A stretch of DNA of 64,000 bases. It comes from Cynocephalus volans (lineage: Eukaryota > Chordata > Mammalia > Dermoptera > Cynocephalidae). The DNA is taken from positions 156,980,001-157,044,000 of the forward strand of contig NC_084461.1 in NCBI RefSeq assembly GCF_027409185.1, read 5' to 3'. The notes below the pieces were generated by a model, which was not told the origin of the DNA, did not search any database, and saw nothing but the letters and a program-made list of their open reading frames with translations. Within the stretch, counting starts at the first letter, position 1; each line of letters begins with the position of its first letter. Below are positions 9,601 through 22,092 of this stretch, piece by piece. A program made the translations under genes and the position numbers.

Positions 9601-12600
9601 ATTGGAAAACACGGTAACTGAAAGTAAGAACTAAATCATGGGTTTAGACGCCACTGAAAGGAAGACTGTGGAACTGGAAATGGATCAGAATGATATCCCA
9701 AATTGAAATATGAAGAAAATACAGAATGGAAAATATGGGAGAGAACATAAGAGACCTGTGAGTCATGGCAGAAGAGCTAATGTCAGTAACTGGAGCACAG
9801 GAAGGGGAGGAAAGAAGATAGAAGATGGAAGGAGAAGGTAAAAACAATATTTGAGTAGAATTTTCTTAAAATTTAAGAATTTTCTTAAAAAATATACAAA
9901 AGATAGCATGCCATAGTTTCTAGCAAATCTAGGAAAACTACACCTAGATACATCAATTTAAAACTACCAAAAATCAAAGACAAGGAGAAAATCTTAAAAT
10001 CAGCCACAGATAAAATACCAATTACTTCCAAAGGATAGCAGTGGGGCTGGTAATTCACTTCTCAACAGAAATAATGAAACCAAGACATTGGACTGATAGC
10101 TTGAAAGCACTGGAAGACAATAACTGCCAACCTCAAATTCTACTGAAAATACTCTTCAGATAATGAAAAGACGTTTTCAATAAACAAGAACTGAGGTCAC
10201 CCATTACCAGCAGATGCACACTGAAGCAAATACGAAAAGGAGTTTTTCAGGCAGAAGGAAAATGATCCCAGTTGGAAACATCAAGATGCAGTAAAGAGAG
10301 AAGAGTAACAGAAAATATAAATATGAGGGTAAATTAAATTATTATTGACTATATAAACAATAAAAATGTTTAAAATAAAGAAAGAATTAAATACAAAAGA
10401 GCAGCATAAAAAGTGGGGGAGGAGTAAATTTAATTAAGTGTTCTAAGGTACTCGTAGCTCTGGTGAACACCCCAGTCTCTTTCATAGACATATACTCCTA
10501 AATTAATTATTAGCAAACTGAATCGAGAAACACAGTATGATAATACATCACCACCAAGTTGAATTTATTCAAGGAATGCAAGGCTGGCTTTTAAAAAAAA
10601 TTGATGTAATTTTGTACACTAACAGAATAAAGGATAAAAGTCATATGTTCATCTCAATAAATGCTTAAAAAACAACTGATAGAAATCAAACATCCACTTA
10701 CAATTTTAAAAAGCTCCTAGCAAACTAGGACTAGATGGAAACTTCCTTAATGTGATAAACATATATGAAAACATACAGCATACATCATATTTAATGATGA
10801 GTAGTAAAAGTTTTCTGCCTGAAACTACGGATGAGACAAGGACGTGTGCTTTTGCTGAGTCTTTTTGATACTGTCCTGGTGGTGCTAGTCAGTGCAGGAA
10901 AACAAGGAAAGGAAATAAAAAGTAGAAGCATTGGAAAGGAAGAAATGAAACTGCTATTATTCATGGATAACATGATTGTGTATATACGAAATCCACAGGA
11001 ATTTACAGGAATTAGTAGTTGAATTTAGCAAGGTCACTTGATAACAGATCAATATTTCTATAAACCAGTGAGAATTTTAAAATGAAAGTTAAAAATTGGT
11101 GACATATATAATAGCATGAAAGGTAAATATCTAGGGACAGATTTAACAAAAGATGATGAAATCTATTAAGATCTAAAATCTACTAAACATTATTGATAGA
11201 AATTAAAGAAGACCTAAATAAATGGAGAGATACAATGTTTATGGAGTGAAATGCTCAATATTATAAAGGTGTCAATTCCCCCAGAATTGCCCTATAGAAT
11301 CAATGAAATCTCAATCAAAATCCCGGTAGGTTTTTCTGTGGAAATTCACAGGCTAATTCTAAACTTTATATAGACATGCAAAGTGTGAAAGGTAATGAGG
11401 ACAATCTTGAAAAAGAAAACAGAGTGGGAGGACTTATACTACTAATATCAAAACTTTATATAAAACTACAGTCATTAAGAAAGTATAATATTGGCACAAG
11501 TGTAGACAGATAGACCAGTGGGACAGAATAAAGTCCAGAAACAGATACACACATATATGTGGGGATTTGATTTTTCACAAAGTTGATATCACAGAATTGT
11601 GGGGAAAGGATCACCTTTTAAATAAATGGTGCAGTTTTAATTGGAAATCAATGTGGACAAAATTAACCTTCGCTCTTATCTCACACCATATGAAAAATAA
11701 AATAATAAAGATTCTAGAATATAACATTGCAGAATATCTTTGTGATATCGGAGAATATCTCTGTAATATTGGAGAAGGCAAGGTTTATTAAATAGGACAA
11801 ACTGTCACTAACATGAAGGAAAATATTGATAAAGTAGACTAGATTAAAATCAAGTACAGTGCTTCTGTTTATCAAAAGACACTTTTAAGACAGTGGAAAG
11901 CCAAGCCCCACAAAGGGAGAAAATATTTTCTGTACATATCAAAGAACTTCTATCCAGTACATATAAAGAAGTCCAACAAATGAAAAAGTAAAAATAGAAG
12001 ACAGCAGAAAAATTGGCAAAAGACTTGAACAAGCATTTAATAAAAGAGACTATAAACATAAAAAAGGGAGCTCACATTCTTTAGTCATCTGGGAAATGCA
12101 AATTAAAACCACATTGAAGTAACTGTTACAAAAATCTTAAAGATTGGCATTTCCAGGTGTTCGTGAGAATATGGATCTGCCAGAATTCTTTTCACAGCAA
12201 GAGAGTAAATCGGAAAAACCACTTTGGAAAACTATGTGGCATTGTCTACTAAAGCTGAATGAATTGCTATAAACCGCCAATTCTACTTCTAGATTTACGA
12301 TATACCCAACAGTCATGAGTACAGATTGCACCACATGACATGTACAAGAATGCTCATTGCATCACTATTAGTAATAGCTCCCTCAACAGCGGAATGGATA
12401 AATAAATTAGGGTATAGTCTTTAGCGAAATACTACACACCAGTGAAAATGAACGAACTACAACTACACACAACAACAAGTCTCACAGATGTTGTGTCGAC
12501 TGAAAGAAACTTTGCACATCCTATGAGATTCCATTCATATAAAAGGCAAAAACAGGAAAAGCTAATCTATGATGACAGAAGTTGGGTTAAATGTTATCCT

Positions 12601-12830
12601 GGGGGAGGAAAGATAGTGACTGAAAGGTGGGGTGAAGAAGACTTCTGGATTCTCTGATAATCTTCTATATCTTGATCCTGGTACTGTTTACGATATGTGT
12701 TCACTCTGTGAAAATTCACCAAACCTTATACTTATGATGTGTGCTCTTTTCTGTAGATTTGTCAGACTTAAATTAAAATCTTATTCATAAAAAATTTCAC
12801 TGAAACACCAAAACCTGGCACTATCCTACA
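9601..12830 (+). repeat. Old L1, ORF1 region to 3' UTR, deleted inside
   Basis: 9601-10330 resembles ORF1-region sequence ('ggaaaatatgggagagaaca'). From about 10560 ORF2 begins within the RT ('aggctggctttt', then 'agaataaaggataaaagtca'). The RT catalytic region reads FMDNMIVY at about 10960, so the usual F/YADD is lost by point mutation. The element continues without large gaps through the Cys-rich end to the 3' UTR near 12800. A short in-place duplication 'gaatatctytgtratatyggag' lies at about 11730-11775. Confidence 0.85.
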
Positions 12831-12899
12831 TTGCAGGTGTGCACAAACCCTGTGGAGAGAGATTTGCTACTACATCAAGTTACAAATGCACATATCTTT

Positions 12900-14200
12900 T
12901 CTTAAATTAATAGACTTTATTTTTTAGAGCAGTTTTAGGTACACAGCAAAATCGATTAGGAAGTATAGAGAGTTCCTACATACCCCTCTCCCGAGCTCCC
13001 CTGCCGTCAACATCCCCCATCAATGTGGTACATTTGTCCATGAATCTGCATTGATGTATCACTGTCAACCAAGGTCCATAGTTTACATGAGGGTTCACCC
13101 TTGGTGTTGTGTATTTCATGGTTTTCAAATTAATAAACCTTATTTTTTCAGAGCAATTTTAGATTCAGAGCAAGATTGAGCAGAAAGTACAGAGTTTCCA
13201 TATAGCATTCCCCACCCGGTCCCTGTACACACACAACCACCCCCCACTACCAACATCCCCCACCTGGGTGGTACATTTGTTACAACCAAAGGACCTGCAT
13301 TGACTCATCATTATCACCCAAAGTCCGTAGTGTACACTAGGGTTCACTCTTGGTGTTCTACATTCTGTGGATTTGGACAAATGTGTAAGGGCATGTACCA
13401 CCATTATAATGTCATACAGAGTAGTTTCACCACCCTAATAATCATCTGTGCTCCACCTGTTCAACCCTCCCTCCCTTTCCCTAAACCCCTGGCAAACACT
13501 GATTTTTCTTTTTAATTGTGGTAAAATACACATAAAATTTACTATCTCTACCATTTCAAAGTGTATGGTTCAATGGCATTAAGTACATTGACTTCGTTGT
13601 GCAACCACCATCACCAACCATCTCCAGAACTTTCATCTTGCAAAACTGAAATTCTGTATCCATTAAAAACAAATCCCTATTCTCTTCCCACCCCCAGCCC
13701 CTGGCAGCCACCATTCTACTTTCTGTCTTTATGAATTTGACCACTCTAGGCACCTCATATAAGTGGAATCATGCAGTATTTGGCCTTTTGTATCTTGCCT
13801 GTTTCACTTAACAAAATGTCCTCAAGGTCCATCCATGTTGTAGCGTATCTCAGAGTTTCCTTCCTCTCTGAGGCTGAGTGATAAATATTTCATGGATGTA
13901 TAGACCACATTCTGGGTCTGTCAGTGGGTGCTCTGCTTCCACTCCTGGGCTACTGTGAATACTGCTGCTATAAACGTGGCTGTACAAATATCTCTTTGAG
14001 TCCCTGCTTTCAATCCTTTTGGGTAAATACCCAGAAGTGGAATTAATGGGTTGTATGGCAATTGTATTTTTAATTCTTTGAGGAATCTCCACACTGTTTT
14101 TCAACACTGTTGCACCGGTTTACATTCCCACCAAGAGTGTACAAGGGTTCCAATTTCTTCACATTCTCATCACACTTGTTATTTTCTGTTTTTGTTTTTG
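12900..14200 (-). repeat. Old L1 3' ends on the minus strand, nested or tandem
   Basis: Two homologous L1 3' UTR segments (12905-13128 and 13132-13505) share 'ttattttttagagcagttttag' and 'caacatcccc' landmarks. They are followed by a further 3' UTR and ORF2 end in antisense (13510-14190), with 'ggtccatccatgttgta' at about 13828. Confidence 0.8.
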
Positions 14201-17110
14201 TTTTTTATTTCATTTTTTAAGAGCAGTTTTAAGTTCATAACAAAATTGAGAGGAAGTTAGAGATATTCCATATGCCCCCCACCCCCACACATGCATAGGC
14301 TTGCCCATTATCAACATCCCCTGCCTGAGCGGTACACTTCTTACAATTAATGAACCCACAATGGCACATTGTAATCACCCAAAGTCCATAGTCTACATTA
14401 GGGTTCACTCTTGCTGCTGTATATTCTATGGGTTTTTATAAATTTATAATGACATGTATCCGCCATTATAGTGTCATACAGAGTAGTTTCGCTGCCTTAA
14501 AAATCCCCTGTGTGCAGCCTATTCATCTCTCCCTCTCCCTAACCCCGGCAACCACTTATATTTTTTGCCATCTCCATAGCTTTGACTTTCACAGAAGGTC
14601 ATGTAGTTGGAATAATACAGTGTGTAGCCTTTTCAGATAGCTTTTTTTCACTTAGCAATATACGTTTAAGGTTCTTTCATGTTTTCTCATGGCTTGATAG
14701 CTCATTTCTCTTTAGCGCTGAATAATATTCCGTTGTCTGGGCACACTACCAGCTACTGATCTATTATTCATCTACTGAAGGGTGTCAGTACTTGCATGCT
14801 TCCAAGTTTTCATAATTATGAATAAGGCTGCTATACCATTGATGTTTAAAGTGGTTATTGATATAGGTAGATTAATATCTACCATATTTGTTACTGTTTT
14901 CTATTCATTGCCCTTGTTCTCTGTGCCTATTGTTGTCTTCCACTATTTTTCTGTCTTTTGTGGTTTTACATGGGCATTATATATGGTTCTATTTTCTCTC
15001 CTTTCTTAGCACATAAATTATACTTAAAAAAATTTTTTTAAGTGGTTGTCTCAGACTTTGCAGTATGTACTTCCTAACGAATCCAAGTCCACTTTCAAAT
15101 AACACTATTCTGGGGCCGACCCCGTGGCGCACTCGGGAGAGCGCGGCGCTGGGCGCGGGTTCGGATCCTATATAGGGATGGCCGGTGTGCTCACTGGCTG
15201 AGCGCAGTGCGGCCGGTCACAAAAATGATTAAAAAAATAAAAAAATAAAAAATAATAACACTATTCTGATTCGTGGGTAGTGCATTATAATAGCAAAGTA
15301 TCCCTAATTCCTCCCTCCTTCCCTTCTATCATTGCTGTGATCATTTTGAACAAATTCTTATCTGTTAAAAGATTTATGAATTCAGAAATGAAGGTTTTTC
15401 TTTTATATTCACTTATTCCTTCTCTAATACTCTTCCTTTTCTTTATGTATATTGGAATTTCTGATCATTTTTATTCTCTCTGAAGAACTTTTTAACATTT
15501 CTTGCAAGGCAGATTTAATAGCAACAAATTCCTTCAATTTTTGTTTGCCTGAGAAAGTCTATTTCTCCTTCACTACTGAAGGATAATTTTGTTAAATACA
15601 GAACTCTAGGTTGTTAGGATTTTTCTTTCAAAACTTTAAATATTTCACTGCACTCTCATCTTGCTTAGAGTTTCTGAGGAATTCTGATGTAATTCTTATC
15701 TTTACTCCTCTATAGGTAAGGATTTGTTTCCTCCTCTGGCTTTTTTCAAGCTTTTTTTCTTTGTCTTGGAATTTCTGCAATTTGAACATGATAAGCCTAG
15801 GTGTAGCTCTTTGGGTACTTATCCTGCGTGGTGTTCTCTGAGCTTCCTGGATCTATGATTTGGTGTCTGACATTAATCTTGAGAAATTTTCAGCCATTAT
15901 TACTTCAGATATTTCTTCTATTTTTTTCTCTCTTTCTTCTCTCTGTACTCCCATTAGTGCGTATGTTACATCTTTTGTAATCATCTCAACATTCTTGTAT
16001 CTTCTGTTTCTTTTTTCTCAGTCTTTTTCTTTTTGCATTTCAGTTTGGGAAGCTTCTCTTGACATATTTTCAAGCTCACTGATTGCTATCTCAACCATGA
16101 TGAACCCATCAAAGGCGGTTTTCATTTTTGTTACAGAATTTTCAATTTCTAACATTTCTATTTGATTCTTTGTCAGAATTTCCATTTCTCTGCTTACATT
16201 AGCCATATGTTCTTGCATATCTACTTTTTCCATTAGATCCTTTAGCATATTAATTATAGTTATTTAAAATTCCTGATCTAATAATTCCAACATCCTTGCC
16301 ATGTCTGAGCCTGGTCTGATGCTTGTTCTATCTCTTCAAACTGTGTTTTTTGTCTTTTAGTATGCCTTGTAATTTTTTTGAAATCTAGACAATTATGCAC
16401 AGAATAAAAGGAACTGCAGTAAACAGGCCTTTAGTGATGTGGTGGTAAGGTGTGGGGGGTGGGAAAGGGTCCTATAGTCCTGCAATTAGGTCACAGTCTT
16501 TTAGTGAGCCTGTACCCTTGGGCTGTGATCTTCACAATGCTTCTTAGTCCTTCCCATCCCTCATCCCCTTAGGTGGGATAGAAAAGATAGATTTGGCTGC
16601 AGTTGAGTATTTCCCTTCTCCTATGCCGAAAGCTGCAGGGGGCTGGAGTTGACTATTTCCCTCCCCTCAGGTCAGGTAGGCTATGGTAAAACAGTTTCTC
16701 TTGAGGACAGTCTTTGGAAAAACAGAATGGTCTGGCATATTTCAAAATGGATATTTTTTCCCACCCCTTGCTAGAAGCATAAGGAGACTTTTATCTGATC
16801 TTCACTTTGAGAACCTGGTAGAGCTCCTGGAGGTAAAACTCACAAATGTTTGAGGGTGTCCCCTAAGACTGGGTCTCCCTGGAGTTTTTAACTTCCTGAC
16901 TTGTCCACACTGAGCCTCCAACAATTCAACAATTACGGTCTAGGTTTTCCCATCCCAGAATGGTTCTCCCAGAGGTTTCTGCTTGTGGGTTTCTACTCTG
17001 GTATGTTGTGATTCCCTATATCCACCTACCTGTCTCTCCATTTTGGGGGTAGCAGTTTGCCCTGTGACCTCAGTTCTCTAATGGATCTAAGAAGAGTTGT
17101 TGATTCTCAG
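14200..17110 (-). repeat. Old L1 (or HAL1-like) on the minus strand, 3' UTR to 5' UTR, SINE inside
   Basis: 14205-14580 is a third copy of the 3' UTR segment seen at 12905. 14590-14840 is the antisense ORF2 end. 14850-15650 resembles the inter-ORF/ORF1 region. 15650-16400 is antisense ORF1, including a short Glu-rich coiled-coil reading at 16248-16018. 16400-17110 is 5' UTR-like and ends near a T-rich stretch. Most of ORF2 is missing, so a HAL1-type 'half L1' or simple deletions are both possible. Confidence 0.6.
15113..15253 (+). mobile_element. CYN/t-SINE dimer, short right unit, perfect 15-bp TSD
   Basis: Left tRNA-like unit with A box (gtggcgcactcgggagagcg) and B box (gggttcggatcc), linker tatatagggatggccggt, then a right unit that keeps the A box (gctcactggctgagcg) but jumps directly to the ggccggtcac 3' end, losing its B box. 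An A-rich tail follows. It is flanked by a perfect TSD, aataacactattctg, at 15098-15112 and 15254-15268. High CpG and the perfect TSD suggest a younger insertion. Confidence 0.92.
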
Positions 17111-17214
17111 TTTGTGCAGCTTTTTTTCTTTTGTTTTGTTTTGTTTTATGGATGGGAGAAGTGAGTTCCAAACTCCTTACTAGAAGACATGGGATAGAAA
17201 GTCCCATTTCTTTT

Positions 17215-17830
17215 TACAATTTTTTTATTATGAACATTTTCAAACATACATAAGAGTAGGAAGAAACGTATAATGAACCATGTACCAAACAGCTTCAACT
17301 TTTATAAACATTCTGTGGTTCTTCTTTCATCCTCTCCCATACACACTCTTCCTATTTTTAACAAATGTAGTTTATTCTCTTTGACTAACAATTTCGCTTC
17401 TAGGGATTTAACTTAGAGACATATATGTATATGAGCAAAATGACTTATGTCTAAAGTTATTTATTACAGAATTGTTTGGATCAATAAGAGATTGAAAACA
17501 ATATGAATGTTCAGCAACAGGGGACTGGTTAAATACAACATAAAACATCCATGCAATATGGATAACTATGCAGATGTGGAAATGACTGAGGAACCAGGTT
17601 ATGTACCAATATGGAATATTCTCCAAAACATATCGGGGGAGGGGACAAAACTAAAAAATGCATCTAGCACGCTGCCATTTGTGAAACAAAAAGGGAGGAG
17701 TGATGTAAACGTATTTTCTCATGAGTGCATAAAATATCTCTGGAAGGATAAAAACAACTCAGAGAAGACCAGCTGCCTTTGCAGAGGGGAGCTAGTACCC
17801 TGAAGACAATGGTGTGAGGGAGATTTTCAC
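17215..17830. repeat. Old LINE fragments
   Basis: 17215-17345 contains the motif ttttattatgaacattttca followed by 'gaaccatgtaccaaacagc', a common old repeat. 17390-17830 contains 'ttatttattacagaattg' and 'caacaggggactggttaaat', typical of an L1 ORF2 end in plus orientation. The exact families are not determined. Confidence 0.6.
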
Positions 17831-17853
17831 TGTACGTGCTTTTCTACCTTTCA

Positions 17854-18022
17854 ATTTTTTTTTTTTTCAAAAGATGACGGTAAGGGGATCTTAACCCTTG
17901 ACTTGGTGTTGTCAACACCACGCTCACCCAATGAGCTAACCGGCCATCCCTATATAGGGATCCAAACCCATGGTCTTAGTGTTATCAGCACCACACTCTC
18001 CCGAGTGAGCCATGGGCTCGCC
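17854..18022 (-). mobile_element. CYN/t-SINE dimer, full form
   Basis: The minus strand shows both tRNA-like units intact. The left has gctcactcgggagagtgtgg and gggtttggatcc. The right has gttagctcattgggtgagcg and a complete B box ggttaagatcccc. It ends in ccgtcatctttt and a poly-A (T tract at 17857-17868). Flanks ctacctttca (17844-17853) and ctacctttcg (18023-18032) form the target-site duplication. Confidence 0.9.
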
Positions 18023-18189
18023 CTACCTTTCGACTTTTGAATCATAAGAATACATTACCTAGTGAATGAATGAATGAACGAATTAATATATTTTAAAATA
18101 AAGAAAGGGAACTCCTCCTATAGCTTGGAATTGGTGCAGGGGGAGATTCGTGCATTTATTAAATACCCATGCCTTTGGGCTAACCTACT

Positions 18190-18370
18190 TATCATATAAT
18201 GTTCCCAACATGCCTGTGAGGCAGGTGGTTTATGTCCTTTTCACAGATGAGGAGGCTGGGGCTCAGAGAGGGAAGGAGCTTGCCCGAGAGGAGCTGCCAC
18301 CAGTAAATGGCAGAGCCGACTTGGAGCCCATTCTGACTCTGGCTGATACAGCTCATTCCCCTGAAGGGAG
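18190..18370 (-). repeat. MIR SINE
   Basis: Antisense MIR core: cacagatgaggaggctgggg, then ggaaggagcttgcc and agtaaatggcagagcc. Ancient and diverged. Confidence 0.8.
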
Positions 18371-18419
18371 CAGACAAGGTGACTTGACTTCCTGCATCCC
18401 AGTAACAAGAGCAGATTAG

Positions 18420-19055
18420 AATTGCTGGGTCCCCAGCATGGACTTGAGTTACTCCCCTGGGAGCCAAGTCCACTGTGAGGGCCAGAGCAGCTCCACCTTC
18501 AAGTTCATCCTCTCCCAGCGCACAATCACCTGGTTGGCTCCCCAGGGATTTTTAGCTGCTGGATTAATCCCAGCATCTCACTTCTCCCACCTCTGAAAAC
18601 ACAATCCAATTTAATTTAGGTAGAGAAACTTGTACAAAAGCCGTAACACTCAGTTTATCCCTTGAAATGCAATCAGGCTGGAGGAAAGAATTAATTTTTA
18701 ATTCCATCTTAATTACTCAGAGAAATAATCTATTGGCAGAACCAGGCCCTGGGATGCCCCTGCCTGATCTCCACCTGCTGCTGCCAGCACCTGAGGCTTG
18801 CTCCAGGCACTGACCGGAGTGGGAGAGGTGGGGCCAGGGCTGGTGTTCCTGCACAGGCATCCTTTGCTCAAAAGAATTAAGAATAAAGAAACTAATGTGT
18901 TATCTCAGATGTTATCCTTTCTTCAAAATGATCTCAGGTTTCCTTAACAAAGCCACAAGCTATATTGCTCAGAGATGCACACTGGGGGACGCACAGGGTA
19001 TACCAGATCATTTTTGACTCTGGGCTGAGAGGATGGGGGCTATTTCTTCCTCATC
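18420..19055. other. Single-copy stretch with an AT-rich candidate regulatory element
   Basis: No gene or recognised repeat is seen. Between 18550 and 18730 homeodomain core motifs cluster: a palindrome ggattaatcc (18561-18570), aatttaattta, a perfect inverted repeat gaattaa-ttt-ttaattc (18688-18704), and ttaattac. E-box-like cacctg follows near 18770. The pattern suits a conserved enhancer, but conservation cannot be tested here. Confidence 0.4.
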
Positions 19056-19410
19056 ATTTTACATTTGTTAAACAAATATTAATTGAGCACTTACTATGTT
19101 CCAGGCACTCTTGTGGGAGCAAAGGACCCCACAGACCAGGTCCCTGCCCTTGTGGATCTGACATTCTGGTCAGGGGGATATAGGCAGTAAACCAGTAAGC
19201 AAAGAAGTACAATAACTTCAACTGGTGAAAAGAGCTATGTAGTAAATAGAACAGGACAGTGGATCTGAGGGTGATGGGTGGTGGTTTGTCAACAGCAGAC
19301 AGGCAGTCAGAGATGATCTCTCCAGGGGGGTACATAGGGGGCTGAGGCCTAGGAAGAGCATGCCAAGCAGGCACACAGCAAGTGAAAAGGCCCTGGGGCA
19401 GGGTCGAGAT
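19055..19410. repeat. Old interspersed repeat, 'gagcacttactatgttccag' type
   Basis: Starts with the widespread text 'tattaattgagcacttacta' and continues through 'aggcactcttg', 'tccctgcccttgtggatctg' and 'caagtgaaaaggccctgggg'. At least five further segments of the same kind occur in the window (28370, 34540, 35395, 36715, 52110). I cannot name the family. Confidence 0.6.
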
Positions 19411-20085
19411 AATACATCAGAGGGGTGGAGAGGTCATAAAGCTACAGTGGGTGAGCTGGGGAGAGGGTGGGAGACGATGACTGCGTTTCATTCTAGTACC
19501 AGAGGAAGCCTCTGTGCGCCCACCCAGACGCACGGTAGGGGCTCAGTAAGAGCTTGTGGAAGAAACAGCACTCTCTGGACTGACAGTGCCTGGGAATCCG
19601 TTTGCTGCCATTTTGTCCCTTCTCTGCTGCTGGGGAAGTTTAGACAACTGCTAACGTCCAGGAAGCCGCCCTCTGCCAGCCCTCACCAACATTGTTTTGA
19701 TGTGCTAACAACTCTTAATGAGGATTCTAATGAGTCACTAAAAATGGCATCATTAGGTTGAGAACAGAACAGTCCACACAAGCAAATGTCCAAAACAACC
19801 AGGCGACGAGCCAAGGAGCAACCACTGCCCCCGTCCAGCATGCGTGGAACACAACGCCCCCTTTCCCAAAGAAGCCAGGATCCCGTCCTTCTGCTGTGTC
19901 TCCCGGGCTACGAATCCCCATCCCAGAGCAATGTCTTGGGCCACTTCGTTACAACCACATGAAGCTGTTTGCTTAAGAATTGAGAAAAATGAAAAAAAAA
20001 GAAAAAAAGAGAAAGATAAGGATTTACTTGGATGTAAAAGTGGAAGTGAAGACATAGCTTGAGGCTGGCCAGGAACTTAAAGTGC
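19410..20085. other. Intergenic sequence, no gene seen
   Basis: Mixed-composition sequence with an A-rich run at 19985-20025. The short open frames show no recognisable domain. The A-rich run could be the tail of an old retroposed sequence, but I do not recognise a source. Confidence 0.5.
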
Positions 20086-20404
20086 TAACGCATTACAGGG
20101 AGGTTCTAAAACGAGGGCCGCAAGCTGAATCTGACATGAGTGTGTTTTATTTGGCCTGCACAGCAGTTAAGAAAAATTTAAATCTGTTTCCTACATTAAA
20201 TTATAGGGAGAGTTTACATAAAAATTTGGATGTTCAGCTTCTCCTGCAAAGCCAGAAGCTCTGGCGTTCCAGCCACATTCCAGAGTGGCCGAACTGGGCT
20301 GGGATGGGGTAATGGCATCCCTCAGACAGAGTATGCGCTGTCCTCTTCGTCACAGTCCTCACCACTCCCCAAGATCTCCTCACCTTGAGGCCAAGTGTCA
20401 GTTG

Positions 20405-20560
20405 CCATTTATCTTCAGATTTGCCCAGTTGCTGTTTTTCGGAGATTTAAGAAGAAAGGAATATACTTCTCAAAGTCCCTCTTTCTCAAAAGTAGGCAAA
20501 CAAAACACAGATCAAGAGAGAAAAAAGGGGGAGAGAGACCATTTCTTAAGGAAGTGGAGA
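20405..20560 (+). repeat. Old interspersed repeat paired with 53640-53790
   Basis: Shares a colinear 120-150-bp similarity with 53640-53790: gctgttttt.., agttaagaagaaa-like text, ctctttctcaaaagtaggca against ctctatcaaaagtgggaa, and acaaaacacagatcaagaga against acaaaagacagaccgagaga. Family not identified. Confidence 0.55.
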
Positions 20561-21060
20561 CAACTCCTACATGTTGAATGTTCAAGCAAAGCATGTCTGC
20601 CTCCAAAGAATCCAGTCTACAATGCTGTGGGAAAACTTGCTCTGCTCCCCCTCCGCACCTGCCCAAACCGGCCCCCGTGGCATTGAAGAAGCCTTTGGCC
20701 TCTGCTTTACAGGTGGTTGTTTCTACATTGGGGGCTATTTCTATTGCATAGATAACACCAGAAACTATGTTTCCATGATCAGGAATTTAAGTGTGTAACC
20801 TGCATTGAGTACGTTGCAATATTATGAATATCTTGAGTCATAGCCTTAGTGAATCAGAAAGTTACTGCTTTTTCACTCGAATATGCATTAGAAACCCCTT
20901 AAGTATGTTTTCCGTGACACCTTCTATGGGTCCAGCTGTGAAAGACATTTAAGGCCAACCCCTGCCCTGGGGAGATGCATTTTCATCAGACCTCGGAAGG
21001 GCAGGAGGCGTTCCCGTGAGGTGATGTACAAAGACCTTTTAAAGTGCTTGAAAAGTTGGC
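20560..21060. other. Single-copy stretch, no gene seen
   Basis: Nothing recognised apart from short chance open frames. Confidence 0.5.
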
Positions 21061-21229
21061 TAGCTGCATAACTTCTCATTGTTCAAGGTAAAAACAGGTA
21101 ACGCGTGTCATGGTAAAGCAGTCCAACACTGCAGAAAGTGTTATCATGAAAAACAAGTCTTCTGCTCACCCCAGACCCCCCTCGTCTCTTGGTTTCCCTT
21201 CCCAGAGGCCTACACTCTATCGTGGAGCT

Positions 21230-22092
21230 GCAATCTGAATTGAATCCAATGGTGGCCCCCCAAAAGATACAACCATGTCCTGATCCCTGGAACCTGTGAA
21301 TGTGACCTTATTTGGAGAAAGATTCTTTGCAGATGTAAGTAAGTACGGGACTTGAGATGAGGAAATTATCCTGGATTATCTGGGTGGGCCTTAAATCCAA
21401 TAACAGCATCCTTATAAAATAGACACACAGAGAAGAGGAGGAGGCCATGTGATCACAGAAGCGGAGATTGACATGAAATATATATATATATACACACACA
21501 CACACATACATATGTGTATATATGTATTAAGAAATTGGCTCATGTGATTATGATAAAGTCACAAGATTTGTAGAGTGAATCAGCAGGTTGGAAACCCAGA
21601 AAGGGCTGATGATGTATTCTAATCCAAAGGCCAGCAGGCTTGACACTCAGGAAGAGCTGATGTTTCAGTTCAAGTCCAAAAGCAGACATCCCAGTTTGAA
21701 GCAGTAAGGCAGGAAAAATTCTCTCTTACTTAGGGAGGGACAGCCTTTTTGTGCCACTCAGGCCTGCAACTGATGAGATGAGGCCCACCCACAAGAGGGA
21801 CGGCAATCTGCTTTACTCAGTCTACCAATTCAAATGTTAATCTCCTCAAAAACACCATCATAGAAACATCCTGAATAATGTTTGACCAAATATCTGGGCA
21901 CCCGGTGACCCAGTCAAGTTGACACATAAAATTAACCATCACACTCCCCTAGAGCCTGAAGAGAGTGCACAAACCTACTGACACTTTGATTTTAAAGTTC
22001 TGACCTCCAGAACTGTGAAAGAATAAATTCATGGTGTTTTAAGCCACCAAATTTGTTGTAATTTGTGATGGCAGCCACAGGAAACCCATACC
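21230..22092 (+). mobile_element. MaLR/MLT1-type LTR, itself interrupted
   Basis: The 5' part (21230-21475) carries 'ctgaattgaatccaatgg' and 'gtgaccttatttggagaaag'. The 3' part (21950-22092) carries 'gaactgtgaaagaataaatt' with its polyadenylation signal and 'aagccaccaaatttgt'. The middle, 21477-21958, is a second repeat that starts with a (TA)n(CA)n microsatellite, contains 'aagaaattggctcatgtgat', and ends 'gttgacacataaaattaacc'. Confidence 0.65.
21477..21530. repeat. (TA)n/(CA)n microsatellite
   Basis: Alternating tatata, cacaca and tgtata runs at the edge of the nested repeat. Confidence 0.85.

Noticed and set aside
10791..11022. Possible functional reverse transcriptase fragment
   Set aside because: It is decayed old L1 ORF2; the catalytic motif reads FMDN and stops surround it.
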